Shown: positions 40,874 through 52,634 of the stretch, piece after piece | Position numbering within the stretch: position 1 is the first letter of the stretch | Layout: each line of letters begins with the position of its first letter | Assembly: GCA_020161695.1 (NCBI GenBank) | Contig: JAIUOO010000018.1 | Location: 45,749 to 109,748, forward strand | Direction: 5' to 3' | Origin: Pseudomonadota bacterium | GTDB lineage: Bacteria > Pseudomonadota > Alphaproteobacteria > Rhizobiales > Phreatobacteraceae | Length of the DNA stretch: 64,000 nt | Notes under the pieces: model-generated | The model's database searches: none | What the model was told of the DNA's origin: nothing | What the model saw: the letters and a program-made list of their open reading frames with translations, nothing else | Translations under genes and position numbers: made by a program

Positions 40874-41469
40874 CGGCGCACCCCATGCGGTCCCGAATGT
40901 GGCACGAGCACGACCGCGTAGCGGGCCGGTCTGGCCGAGCGGTTCGCGAAGACGAGCGGGCTGTCGAGCCGCATCACGCGGCAGTCGCCAGGGCCGAGAT
41001 CGGTGACGAGCCCTTCGTAGGACAGCGTCAGCGTCCCCTCGAAAACCCAGACGAACTGCTCGACCGGCATGATGACGAGGTTGTCGTAGGCGACCTGCCG
41101 GCCGGCCGGCAGCGTCACCTCCACGATATTGGTGCCCGAGGCATTGGGCGGGGCGACGTTGCGGCGGGTATAGCCGGTATCCGGATCGCGGCGAACCGGC
41201 GTGTCGGCTGCTCGGCGAACCGGATCCGGCAATGGCTCCGGCGTCTCGAACAATTCGCCGAGCGTGACACCGAGCGCCGCGCCCAGCTTGACCAGCAGCA
41301 CGGCCGTTGCGCTTGCCTCGGCTCGCTCGATCCGCGAGATCATGGCGCGGGAAACGCCGGACAGGGCCGCGAGCTGGTCGAGGGTCAGGCCCTTGGCTGC
41401 GCGCAGGTCGCGCACGCGGGCGGCCACCACCTTGTCGAGATCGTCACCGGCTTGCGTCGCATCATCCAT
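40870..41469 (-). CDS. XRE-family regulator with cupin sensor domain
   Basis: A 199-residue regulator. The N-terminal helix-turn-helix covers 'VRDLRAAKGLTLDQLAALSG' and 'VSRAMISRIERAEASATAVL'. The C-terminal cupin domain includes 'VEVTLPAGRQVAYDNLVIMP' and 'VEQFVWVFEGTLTLSYEG' (the conserved small-molecule barrel). Such regulators commonly sense a small metabolite and control the adjacent operon; here a GNAT enzyme overlaps by 4 bases. Ligand unknown. Confidence 0.88.
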   Translation of the reverse strand: MDDATQAGDDLDKVVAARVRDLRAAKGLTLDQLAALSGVSRAMISRIERAEASATAVLLVKLGAALGVTLGELFETPEPLPDPVRRAADTPVRRDPDTGYTRRNVAPPNASGTNIVEVTLPAGRQVAYDNLVIMPVEQFVWVFEGTLTLSYEGLVTDLGPGDCRVMRLDSPLVFANRSARPARYAVVLVPHSGPHGVRR

Positions 41470-41500
41470 GATTCGAGACTACAATTCCCGGATAATGGAA

Positions 41501-42280
41501 TCAAGTCTGACGATAGGCCTCTGCCATGGTCCCGACGGCCTCGGTCAGTCGCGCAAGGTCATCGTCGCGCGAAAGGCGGTGGTCGCCGTCCTTGATCAGC
41601 GTCACGACGACATCGTCGCGTGCGATCTTCTCGGCGAGCAGCATCGCGTGCCGCCAGGGCACGTCGGGGTCCTGCATGCCCTGCAGGATGCGGACGGGGC
41701 AGCCGGTTTCGACCAATCCGCCGAGGACGAGGTTCCGCCGGCCGTCCTCGATCAGCGCCCGGGTGATCGGATAGCCACCCTGGTCATAGGCGGAAGGCCG
41801 CACCCAGCGGCCCGTCGTCTCGATCTGCCGCTTCACCTCGTCGGGGAAGGCCGGCCACATCAGCGCCTCGGTGAAATCGGCGGCGGGGGCGATCAGAACC
41901 ATGCCGGCAGGCGGCGCTGTCATTTGCCGCGCGACCAGCAGGGAGATCCAGCCACCCATGGACGAGCCGACGAGGATCGGCGCGGGGCCGGCAAGGGCGA
42001 CCATGGCGGCGGCCTCCTCGGCCCAGCGGGAGATCGTGCCGGTCTCGAAGTCGCCGTCGGATTCGCCGTGCCCGGAATAGTCGAACCGCAGATAGGCCCG
42101 GCCGCTGTCGCGCGCGAAGGCGTCCAGCGCCTCGGCCTTGGTGCCTTTCATGTCGGATTTGAAGCCGCCGAGCCAGACGATGGTCGGTCCGCGCCCCTCG
42201 ACGCGCCGGTAGGCGATCCGGCGCGCGGCGGCGCCTTCGCCGACGGAGAGGAATTGCGGTTCGGCCAAGCTCGCCATCAC
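41501..42280 (-). CDS. Alpha/beta hydrolase
   Basis: A 259-residue serine hydrolase. The nucleophile elbow is 'PILVGSSMGGWISLLVARQM' (G-x-S-x-G). 'FDYSGHGESDGDFETGTISR' carries the oxyanion-region motif, and 'VRILQGMQDPDVPWRHAMLL' and 'LIKDGDHRLSRDDDL' carry the likely Asp and His. It resembles palmitoyl-protein-thioesterase ABHD10-like bacterial hydrolases, but the substrate is unknown. It lies on the minus strand 31 bases upstream of the XRE-cupin gene's start, and is divergent from the glycosyltransferase gene. Confidence 0.85.
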   Translation of the reverse strand: MMASLAEPQFLSVGEGAAARRIAYRRVEGRGPTIVWLGGFKSDMKGTKAEALDAFARDSGRAYLRFDYSGHGESDGDFETGTISRWAEEAAAMVALAGPAPILVGSSMGGWISLLVARQMTAPPAGMVLIAPAADFTEALMWPAFPDEVKRQIETTGRWVRPSAYDQGGYPITRALIEDGRRNLVLGGLVETGCPVRILQGMQDPDVPWRHAMLLAEKIARDDVVVTLIKDGDHRLSRDDDLARLTEAVGTMAEAYRQT

Positions 42281-42351
42281 ACTGTCTCTTGAACGATTCG
42301 CCGGGCAGGGCTCGCCTGCTTAGCGGCGGCCGCAGGTCTGGGACAAGGGCG

Positions 42352-43551
42352 ATGGGCGATTCGGGAGCGACGGAGGATCAGGGTCTCGATGGCCGAACGA
42401 TCCTTCATGTCGTCCCGATCCTGACCGAGGGACGCATTTCACGCACCGTGCTGGCGCTTGCCGAGGCCGCGGCAGCCGCCGGCGCCCGGCCGCTCGTAGC
42501 GGCGGAAAAGGGCCCGCTGGTCGGCGACCTGCAGGCCGCCGGCGGCGAATGGATCGCCTTCGACCTCGGCGGCTGGAGCCCGGTGGCCGCCATCGGCAAC
42601 ATCGCGCATCTGCGGGGCCTGCTCGACCGCGAGGCGGTGGACCTCGTCCACGTCCACGCCCATGCGCGCTTCGCGGCGCTGTCAGGTCTGCTGGCCGCCC
42701 GCTTCGCGCGCATTCCGGTGATCGCGAGTTTCCACGGTCTGCCGGCCGAAGGCTTCGCGGGCAGCCGGCTCGACCGCACCCTGCTCGGCGCGCGCATCGT
42801 CACGGCGCCGTCCCGCCATATTGCCGGCGTCCTGAGGGCGGGCGCGGCGGCCAAGCGCGTCGACCGCATCGCCGGCATCTCGCCGGGCCTCGACCTGACG
42901 CGCTTCGCAGCCGAACGGGTCAGCGCGCGCGAACGCGCCGATTTCCGCACCATTGCCGGGCTCGAAGGCTCCGAGCGGGTGGTCATCCACCACGCCCGCT
43001 TCCATCCGGACAAGGGCCAGATGGTTCTGGTCGATGCCACGCGGCTGCTGGTCAATGGCGGGCTGGACGGCACGGTATTCCTGATCGTCTGCGACGGACC
43101 GGACCAGCCGGACTATCGCGCCATGCTGGACGAGCGCATCCGGGCGCAGGGTCTCGACGGCGTGGTCAGGCTCGTCGCCGCCGCCGAGGCCGGGCCGGCG
43201 GCGCTTGCCTCCGCGCATCTGGCGGTCGCGCCATCGATTGCGCCCGATCCGGTCGGCCGCTCGGCCGTCGAGGCCATGGCCATGGGCCTGCCCGTCGTCG
43301 CCTCCGACATCGGCGCGCTGCGCGACCTGGTGACGGCGCCGCCCTCCGCTCCGGCGGGCGAAGAGGTCGGTTTCCGGGTGCCGGCCGGCGATGCCATGGC
43401 GCTCGCCGAGGCGATCGGCCGTGCCATCGAGCTCGACCCCCGCAGCCGCATCGCCATGTCCGGGCGGGCCGCCGCGCGGGCGCGCCGGTTCTCCCGGCCC
43501 CGCCTTCAGGACCAGATGGTCGCGATCTACCGGCGTGTTCTCGCCGATTGA
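42352..43551 (+). CDS. GT4-type glycosyltransferase
   Basis: A 399-residue GT-B fold glycosyltransferase. 'ILHVVPILTEGRISRTVLAL' at the N-terminus, 'VDLVHVHAHARFAALSGLLA', 'VVIHHARFHPDKGQMVLVDA' (domain 2 start) and 'VAPSIAPDPVGRSAVEAMAM' with the E-x(7)-E type motif ('PDPVGRSAVEAMAMGLPVVA') are typical of family 4. It probably acts at the cytoplasmic face on an envelope polysaccharide or lipid. ATG at 42352 is chosen over 42289 on family fit; neither has a strong ribosome binding site. It is an isolated gene upstream of infC. Confidence 0.82.
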   Translation: MGDSGATEDQGLDGRTILHVVPILTEGRISRTVLALAEAAAAAGARPLVAAEKGPLVGDLQAAGGEWIAFDLGGWSPVAAIGNIAHLRGLLDREAVDLVHVHAHARFAALSGLLAARFARIPVIASFHGLPAEGFAGSRLDRTLLGARIVTAPSRHIAGVLRAGAAAKRVDRIAGISPGLDLTRFAAERVSARERADFRTIAGLEGSERVVIHHARFHPDKGQMVLVDATRLLVNGGLDGTVFLIVCDGPDQPDYRAMLDERIRAQGLDGVVRLVAAAEAGPAALASAHLAVAPSIAPDPVGRSAVEAMAMGLPVVASDIGALRDLVTAPPSAPAGEEVGFRVPAGDAMALAEAIGRAIELDPRSRIAMSGRAAARARRFSRPRLQDQMVAIYRRVLAD

Positions 43552-43711
43552 AGGGTGCGACCCGCGCGCCAACCATTGACTTTCGTGGTGTTTCTACCGA
43601 TCTTCCCCAGCTTCCGGAATGCCCGTCGGCCGTCCCTTGAGTCTTTCCTTTTCCAGGAGGGGCAGACGCCGCGGCGATCCGGTCCCAGTCAACGTCTGAA
43701 GGAGACGCCCC

Positions 43712-44251
<540 letters not shown>

Positions 44252-44289
44252 GTCTTGTGCCCGGCGCTCGCGCCACGGCATCGTTCCAG

Positions 44290-44314
44290 CGCCTGCGAGA
44301 ACCCCTCGCAGGCG
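44290..44314 (+). terminator. Hairpin after infC
   Basis: CGCCTGCGAG (44290-44299), loop AACCC, CTCGCAGGCG (44305-44314), then only TTTGC. The 10-base-pair stem is perfect, but the T-run is short. Lying 39 bases after infC and before the aldolase ATG (44352), it is likely the infC terminator. Confidence 0.6.
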
Positions 44315-44351
44315 TTTGCATGTCAGCCGCCAGCCGGGGAACGCCCAAGCC

Positions 44352-45089
44352 ATGACCGCCACCGCTTCGTCCCGCCGGACCGACATCGCGACCCTGCGGC
44401 GGGAACTCGCCGCCGCCCTCAGGCTCGCCGCGCGTTTCGACCTCAACGAGGGCATCTGCAACCATTTCTCGGTTGTCGTGCCTGGGCGCGACGAGCGCTA
44501 TCTGATCAATCCCTACGGCATCCACTGGGGCGAGATGCGGCCGGACGACCTGCTGCTGATCGACGGCGACGGCGCGATCCACGAGGGCTGGGGCGAGGTC
44601 GAGGCCACCGCCCGCAACATCCATATCGCCGGCCATCGCGCCAATCCGCGCCATCAGGCGATCCTGCACGTCCATATGCCGCATGCGACCGCGCTGACCA
44701 TGGTCGAGGGCGGCAAGCTGGAAATGGCGCATCAGACCGCCTGCCGCTTTCTCGACCGCACGGCCTACCAGGGCTTCGGCGGCGTGGCGCTGAATGCCGA
44801 GGAGGGTGAGCGGATCGCGCAGGCGCAGAAGGACAACCCTCATGCCGACATCATCTTCCTCGAGCACCACGGAGTGACGATCGGCGGGCCGACCGTGGCC
44901 GTCGCCTTCGACGATCTCTACTACCTCGAGCGCGCCTGCCGGCAGCAGATCCTCGCCCAGTCGACCGGCCTCAGGCTGAAGATCATCCCGCCGGACCAGC
45001 AGAAGCAGACCGCGCGCGAGTGGATGCAGGTGCTGGATCATCAGGCCAACAAGCACTTCGATGCGCTGATGCGGCTGCACGGCCTCTGA
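44352..45089 (+). CDS. Class II aldolase/adducin family protein
   Basis: A 245-residue protein of the class II aldolase/adducin fold (fuculose/ribulose-phosphate aldolase relatives). Zinc ligands are expected from 'HQAILHVHMPHATALTMVEG' and 'IIFLEHHGVTIGGPTVAVAF'. 'FDLNEGICNHFSVVVPGRDE' and 'YLINPYGIHWGEMRPDDLLL' are the N-terminal family blocks. The exact substrate is unknown; many such proteins of this length are uncharacterised. ATG at 44352 is chosen over an in-frame ATG at 44316, which is too close to the hairpin. Followed by the hemA control region. Confidence 0.82.
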   Translation: MTATASSRRTDIATLRRELAAALRLAARFDLNEGICNHFSVVVPGRDERYLINPYGIHWGEMRPDDLLLIDGDGAIHEGWGEVEATARNIHIAGHRANPRHQAILHVHMPHATALTMVEGGKLEMAHQTACRFLDRTAYQGFGGVALNAEEGERIAQAQKDNPHADIIFLEHHGVTIGGPTVAVAFDDLYYLERACRQQILAQSTGLRLKIIPPDQQKQTAREWMQVLDHQANKHFDALMRLHGL

Positions 45090-45170
45090 CGCCTCCGGGC
45101 GGCGCCGGATCACGATTTTGCGGGTCTCATGGCGTGCGAGATTGGAATCGTGCTAAACGGCGAGCTCTGA

Positions 45171-45213
45171 TTGATGCCGATCAAGGCCGGCAAGCGGCGG
45201 GTGGCGGCATGAT
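45171..45213 (+). promoter_or_regulatory. FNR/FixK-type box and -10 element upstream of hemA
   Basis: TTGAT-GCCG-ATCAA (45171-45184) is a perfect match to the FNR/FnrN/FixK consensus TTGAT-N4-ATCAA. A CATGAT hexamer (45208-45213) could serve as the -10 element; transcription would then start near 45220 and the box would be centred near -42, the normal activator position. The site is 77 bases upstream of the hemA ATG. FNR/FixK-type control of hemA is known in Rhodobacter and Bradyrhizobium. Confidence 0.75.
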
Positions 45214-45261
45214 GGTTCGTCCCCCGAACGTCGCCGGGGCTCGAACTGACCGGAACGAGCC

Positions 45262-46491
45262 ATGACCTATTCGCATCACTTCGAGAACGCCGTCGCCCGC
45301 CTGAAGGACGAGCGGCGCTACCGTGTCTTCGCCGATCTCGAACGCTCCGTCGGTACCTTCCCGCGCGCGACCTGGCACGGCCCGGATGGCGCGCGCGAGG
45401 TCGTCATCTGGTGCTCCAACGATTATCTCGGCATGGGCCACCATCCCGACGTGATCGAGGCCATGGCCGGCACCGCGCGCCGCATGGGCGCGGGCGCGGG
45501 CGGCACCCGCAATATTTCCGGCACGTCCCATCCCGTGGTCGAGTTGGAGCGTGAGCTCGCCGATCTCCACGGCAAGGAAGCGGCGCTCGTCTTCACCTCC
45601 GGCTACATCTCCAACCAGGCCGGCATCTCGACCATCGCGAAACTGCTGCCCGACTGCCTGATCCTGTCGGACGCGCTGAACCACAATTCGATGATCGAGG
45701 GCGTGCGTCAGGCCGGCTGCGAGAAGCAGGTGTTCCGCCACAACGATGTCGGCCATCTCGAGAGCCTGCTACGGGCTGCAGGCTCCGACCGCAACAAGCT
45801 GATCGTCTTCGAGAGCATCTATTCGATGGACGGCGATATCGGGCCGATCCGCGAGATTTGCGACCTCGCCGAGCGCTATCGCGCCATGACCTATATCGAC
45901 GAGGTTCATGCCGTCGGCATGTACGGGCCGCGCGGCGCCGGCGTCGCCGAGCGTGACGGCCAGATGTCCCGGATCGACGTGGTCGAGGGCACGCTCGGCA
46001 AGGCCTTCGGCGTGATGGGCGGCTATATCGCCGGCTCGGCGGCACTGGTCGATGCCGTGCGCAGCCATGCGGCCGGCTTCATCTTCACGACGGCCATGCC
46101 TCCGGCGGTCGCCGCTGCCGCGACGGCCGCGATCCGGCACCTCAAGTCCTCGTCCGCCGAGCGCGACCTGCAGCAGCGCCAGGCGGCGCGGGCCAAGCGC
46201 GTGCTGTCGCTGGCCGGCCTGCCGGTCATGCCATCCGACACGCATATTGTGCCGGTGCTGGTGGGCGACGCGGAAAAGTGCAAGTCCGCGAGCGATCTCC
46301 TGCTCCGCCGCCACGGCATCTACATCCAGCCGATCAACTACCCGACCGTGCCGCGCGGCACGGAGCGCCTGCGCATCACGCCCGGGCCGGCCCATACCGA
46401 CGCGATGATCGACGATCTGGCGGCGGCGCTGCTGGATGTCTGGCTGGAATTCGGCCTGCCGCACCAGCCCTATCGCGCGGCGGCGGAATAG
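45262..46491 (+). CDS. hemA: 5-aminolevulinate synthase
   Basis: A 409-residue pyridoxal-phosphate enzyme condensing glycine and succinyl-CoA to 5-aminolevulinate (the C4 or Shemin route), the alphaproteobacterial way into haem. 'REVVIWCSNDYLGMGHHPDV', 'GGTRNISGTSHPVVELEREL', 'YIDEVHAVGMYGPRGAGVAE' and 'VEGTLGKAFGVMGGYIAGSA' (Lys247 binds the cofactor) are diagnostic. 'PSDTHIVPVLVGDAEKCKSA' is another typical ALAS block. The length is standard. A perfect FNR-type box upstream implies induction under low oxygen. The stop lies 10 bases from the convergent DUF2336 gene. Confidence 0.97.
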   Translation: MTYSHHFENAVARLKDERRYRVFADLERSVGTFPRATWHGPDGAREVVIWCSNDYLGMGHHPDVIEAMAGTARRMGAGAGGTRNISGTSHPVVELERELADLHGKEAALVFTSGYISNQAGISTIAKLLPDCLILSDALNHNSMIEGVRQAGCEKQVFRHNDVGHLESLLRAAGSDRNKLIVFESIYSMDGDIGPIREICDLAERYRAMTYIDEVHAVGMYGPRGAGVAERDGQMSRIDVVEGTLGKAFGVMGGYIAGSAALVDAVRSHAAGFIFTTAMPPAVAAAATAAIRHLKSSSAERDLQQRQAARAKRVLSLAGLPVMPSDTHIVPVLVGDAEKCKSASDLLLRRHGIYIQPINYPTVPRGTERLRITPGPAHTDAMIDDLAAALLDVWLEFGLPHQPYRAAAE

Positions 46492-46501
46492 ACGCCCCCA
46501 A

Positions 46502-47461
46502 TCAGGCCGGCGCGAGATCCGGCGATACGCGCATGCGCGCCAGCGGCAGGCGTGCGATGACGCGGTCGATTTCGGCAGGGCGCATCAGGCGGAACCGCAC
46601 CGGCGCCTTGTGGACGTCGGCCGTCGGCCTACCCATCGAAACGCGCCAGGCTTCCACCAGCGCCTCGTAGGTATGGGCGTCGATGCCGGCGACATGGCAG
46701 ATCGCGCCGAGCGCCTTCTCGTCGTCACGCTCGATGATCTTGCGGCCCGCATCGGCGTCGCGGCCGATGCACCGCATCAGCAGGTCCATCGCGCCGAAAA
46801 TCTCGCGCTCGGCGCAGAGTTCTATGAGCTTGTCGGTGAGCGCCTCGCCGGTCAGCATTTCCTTCGGCACGACAGCGCCGATCCGGGCGCTGAGATCGGC
46901 CGGGCAATCGGCGCGCTGCACCAGCGCCGAGCGGATGGTCGGATCGCCGCCATGAACCGCCGCGATCCGGTCGAGCCCTTCGCGCGAGAAGCGCGCGCCG
47001 GCATTGCGCATCAGCATCAGGACGGTGCCCGGCTCGCCATGCTCGGCGATGACCTCGGCCAGCGGCGAGGACAGCGACGAGCGCCGGGCGATGATCTTCA
47101 TGTGCTCCTGCCGCTCGGGCGCGCATACGCGCATCAGCAGGTCGTCGGTCAGTTCCGGCGCGGTGAGGATCGCCTCGGCCACTGTCACGACGTCGAATGC
47201 CAGGGTCAGGGTCGATTCCGGCAGGGTTCCGACACAGCGCGCGAGCTTTGGCGAAGCGCGTACCCGGCTCGGCAGCGGCGCTTCCCGCAGGGCCTGCGCG
47301 ACGATGTTGTCGAAGACCTGCGCCTTGCGCGAGGTGGCGTCGGGCCGTTCGCGGCTCACCTGATCGACAAGCTCCTCCACCAACGCGCCGCGCAGCTTGG
47401 GCGCGAGGGCGCCGATCATGGCATTGATCGGTTCCAGGGCTTCGTCGAGCTTGGCTGTCAT
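46502..47461 (-). CDS. DUF2336 protein (first of two)
   Basis: A 319-residue, largely alpha-helical protein of the DUF2336 family found in alphaproteobacteria. Repeated helical segments such as 'ALVEELVDQVSRERPDATSR', 'VVTVAEAILTAPELTDDLLM', 'PTIRSALVQRADCPADLSAR' and 'LIELCAEREIFGAMDLLMRC' recall HEAT-like repeats. No enzyme motif is visible. Function unknown. The neighbouring gene at 47564-48700 is a diverged relative with the same orientation, separated by 102 bases. Confidence 0.75.
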   Translation of the reverse strand: MTAKLDEALEPINAMIGALAPKLRGALVEELVDQVSRERPDATSRKAQVFDNIVAQALREAPLPSRVRASPKLARCVGTLPESTLTLAFDVVTVAEAILTAPELTDDLLMRVCAPERQEHMKIIARRSSLSSPLAEVIAEHGEPGTVLMLMRNAGARFSREGLDRIAAVHGGDPTIRSALVQRADCPADLSARIGAVVPKEMLTGEALTDKLIELCAEREIFGAMDLLMRCIGRDADAGRKIIERDDEKALGAICHVAGIDAHTYEALVEAWRVSMGRPTADVHKAPVRFRLMRPAEIDRVIARLPLARMRVSPDLAPA

Positions 47462-47563
47462 TCTTCGTGACCTTTTGGCCGATATTGCTGGACGTTCCTT
47501 AATCTCCGCTAAAGGCCACGGGCGCGCGATCTCGCGTCGGAGCGGCGCGTCGAGGCCGCGCGG

Positions 47564-48700
47564 TCAGCTTGCGGCGGGGCTTTCCGAGACGGTGTCGAAG
47601 ATGCGCGCCGTTGTGGCCGGGCGCGGTGTCGTGGGCTTGAGCGGCCGCAGCTCGGCGTCGATCATCGTCTCGGTGACGCGGCTGTAGCGGCCGAGGATGC
47701 TGCGCCGGTCCGGCGCCGTGCGGCGCCAGCGCCTGCAGATGGCCTCCACAAGCGACACATGGACATGCTCGTTGAGCGCGACGGCCCGGCCTATCGCCTC
47801 GAAAGGCTCCAGTCGTCCGCGTGCCAGTGTCGCCACCAGGGCATCGCGCGTGATGCCGAGTGCTTCGCCGAGACACTCGACCGCCGGCAGGACCCGATCT
47901 GTGACGGCGAGCAGCGTCACCGCCTCCGACAGCGACATCGAACCCGCCTGAACCGCCCGGCGCACGTCCTCGGTGGCGATATGCGTGTCCTGTTCCAGCC
48001 GCATGCGCCGGACCTTGGCGGGAATCGCATCCGAAGCGCTCTTCTGGGCCTCTTCGACCGCCGTCTTGTCGAGCTTCTCGTAGAGAAGCGGCTTCATGCT
48101 GTCGGGAACGACGGCCGCGAGCCGGCGCGCATCTTCGACGCCGAGGTCGCGCCTTGCGCAAAGCTGTTCCTGCAGGGCGTGGTCGTGGGAAGCGCGGGTG
48201 ACGAGCCGCTCGCGGGCTCTGGGCGACAGTTCGACCCGGACATTGGCGGCGAGGTGGCGCACCGTGCGCGCATCGCCGGCTTCGGCCAGCGTCTCGGCTG
48301 CCTCGGCCGACAGGTCGTCGCGGCCGGCCATGATCCGCATGTCGATGAAGCGGCGGTGCTTACCGAGCGTGCGGATGGTCGACGCGTCGGCGATCCGGTG
48401 GCTCTGCGAGATCTCCGAGACGAGCTCCTCGTCCTTGTCGATGGCCGCGAAGGTGCGCGGCAGATCGAGGTCCAGCGAGCCGAAGGCGCGGGCGAAATGG
48501 GCCCGTTCGGCTATCGCCATCGGCGGCAGCAGGTGAGCGACGATGCGGTCGAGCCGCTCCTGCGCCCGGATCGACGGTCGCAGCCTGTCTGGGCCGAACT
48601 GGGCGAGGATGCTGCCGACCAGGGCCTGCTGCATCTGCGGCGTCATCTGGTCGACCGCAGCCAGAACCTGTTCGACCGGGTTTTCGAGCGAGGGGAGCAT
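47564..48700 (-). CDS. DUF2336 protein (second of two)
   Basis: A 378-residue helical protein with DUF2336 features: 'VAHLLPPMAIAERAHFARAF', 'IDKDEELVSEISQSHRIADA', 'MRIMAGRDDLSAEAAETLAE', 'HDHALQEQLCARRDLGVEDA' and 'AVQAGSMSLSEAVTLLAVTD'. It has a repeat-like alternation of short helices that suggests a scaffold or adaptor. ATG at 48700 has GAGGGGAG-like context on the minus strand; a longer frame to 49135 would run antisense through the GT2 gene and is rejected. Function unknown. Confidence 0.75.
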   Translation of the reverse strand: MLPSLENPVEQVLAAVDQMTPQMQQALVGSILAQFGPDRLRPSIRAQERLDRIVAHLLPPMAIAERAHFARAFGSLDLDLPRTFAAIDKDEELVSEISQSHRIADASTIRTLGKHRRFIDMRIMAGRDDLSAEAAETLAEAGDARTVRHLAANVRVELSPRARERLVTRASHDHALQEQLCARRDLGVEDARRLAAVVPDSMKPLLYEKLDKTAVEEAQKSASDAIPAKVRRMRLEQDTHIATEDVRRAVQAGSMSLSEAVTLLAVTDRVLPAVECLGEALGITRDALVATLARGRLEPFEAIGRAVALNEHVHVSLVEAICRRWRRTAPDRRSILGRYSRVTETMIDAELRPLKPTTPRPATTARIFDTVSESPAAS

Positions 48701-48780
48701 GGCGGGGTGCGGAGGAGACGGTACTTTCCCCTGCGACAATGACCGCTGATCGATAACGTTGGGTAAACTTGGCGCCGCAA

Positions 48781-49365
48781 TCAGAATAAAATGGCGGTAG
48801 CCCGCGACCGCAGCACCGTCGTGCGAAACCGCCCCACCCGTCGCGCCAAAGCGCGCTCCGGCGATGCGCCGGGCGCGTGCCCGCCAAGGGCGCGGTAGCG
48901 CTCGGCCGGAATCAGCAGGCCTTGCCGCGGGTCCGGGCCGAAGCCGGCGAGGAAGGCGATCCTTGCGGATGCAGCCGCAAGGCTTTGCGCCATTCCGTAG
49001 TCCTCGCTGCCGAGCGCAAATACCGCTGCGCGCTGGAGGCCGGCCGGCCTGCGCGAGGCCGCTTCCAGAAAGCTCCGCACTTCGCGGATCCAGCCTTCGT
49101 CGACCACTGTCCCCGGCGCCATGAACATCAGCCACGGTGCCTTGGCCGAGCGGGCCGCGGCCTGCAGGCGTTCGCCGCGATCCGCCGGGCCGGCCAGGAA
49201 GCGGCAGCCGGCGACGTCGGCGACGGCCTCGGTATCGTCGCTCGACCCGCCATCTGCCACGATGGCCTCGACGATGAGGCCATCCGCCGCGCCTGAGACG
49301 AGCGAGGCGAGGGTCGGCACGAGCCTGCGTTCATCGTTGAGCGTGGGGATGATGACGCTGATCAC
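48781..49365 (-). CDS. GT2-type glycosyltransferase
   Basis: A 194-residue family 2 glycosyltransferase-like protein. 'VISVIIPTLNDERRLVPTLA' begins the GT-A fold, 'EAIVADGGSSDDTEAVADVA' has the nucleotide-sugar Asp residues and 'APWLMFMAPGTVVDEGWIRE' replaces the usual D-x-D ('LDADT'-type) motif with M-A-P-G-T, so catalytic competence is doubtful. The C-terminal part with 'RQGLLIPAERYRALGGHAPG' matches TIGR04283-like proteins. The start is uncertain: GTG at 49365 fits the family, ATG at 49416 would add 17 residues. Confidence 0.7.
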   Translation of the reverse strand: MISVIIPTLNDERRLVPTLASLVSGAADGLIVEAIVADGGSSDDTEAVADVAGCRFLAGPADRGERLQAAARSAKAPWLMFMAPGTVVDEGWIREVRSFLEAASRRPAGLQRAAVFALGSEDYGMAQSLAAASARIAFLAGFGPDPRQGLLIPAERYRALGGHAPGASPERALARRVGRFRTTVLRSRATAILF

Positions 49366-49567
49366 GGGGCGTGGAACAATCCTATTGCAACGCAGTATTA
49401 TCCTGCCGCACCGCATTCATCCAGCCTTCATCCTGCGGTCATGAAAGCGCCGGAGCCGGATGGTCGATGACCCGCGCAGTTGAAATGCTGCGGCGAAAGC
49501 GCCTAAACAGACGCGCCGCGGGTCCGGGCCGATCGCCCGGTTGCAGCGCAAGATCGGGACTTCGACG

Positions 49568-52246
<2,679 letters not shown>

Positions 52247-52337
52247 ACCTGCGGCCATCTGGACCCTTCGTCGTGGTGGAGGGCCGGAATTTTCTGTGCG
52301 AGGCTCGCCGCTCCGAAGCGAGCCTCGTGAATCCGCC

Positions 52338-52625
52338 ATGACCGACCAGACCGGACCCGCCTATCCGCCCGCCGGCATCGTCTTCGTCGGCGTGATGCTG
52401 GTCGCGGGCCTCGTGCTTGCCCTTTTGTTCAAGGCCAATCCGGCGCTGACGCAGGCCCTGCCCGGCCTGATGTGGCTGCTGGCCGTCGCCCTGATCTACG
52501 ATGTCGGCGTCAACATCCTGTCCTTCCAGGGCAAGGTGAGCGGCCCCATGACGATGCCCTGGCGCTTCGGCGGATTCTTCGCCGGCGCCATCCTGCATGT
52601 CGGTCTCACCGCCATGCTGGGTTGA
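52338..52625 (+). CDS. hypothetical three-helix membrane protein
   Basis: A 95-residue inner-membrane protein with three hydrophobic segments ('IVFVGVMLVAGLVLALLF', 'LPGLMWLLAVALIYDVGVNI', 'FGGFFAGAILHVGLTAML'). I do not recognise a named family. The start is set by the first hydrophobic segment. The downstream meaB start lies 10 bases after its stop, so the two may be co-transcribed. No function proposed. Confidence 0.6.
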   Translation: MTDQTGPAYPPAGIVFVGVMLVAGLVLALLFKANPALTQALPGLMWLLAVALIYDVGVNILSFQGKVSGPMTMPWRFGGFFAGAILHVGLTAMLG

Positions 52626-52634
52626 GCGCGCGCC

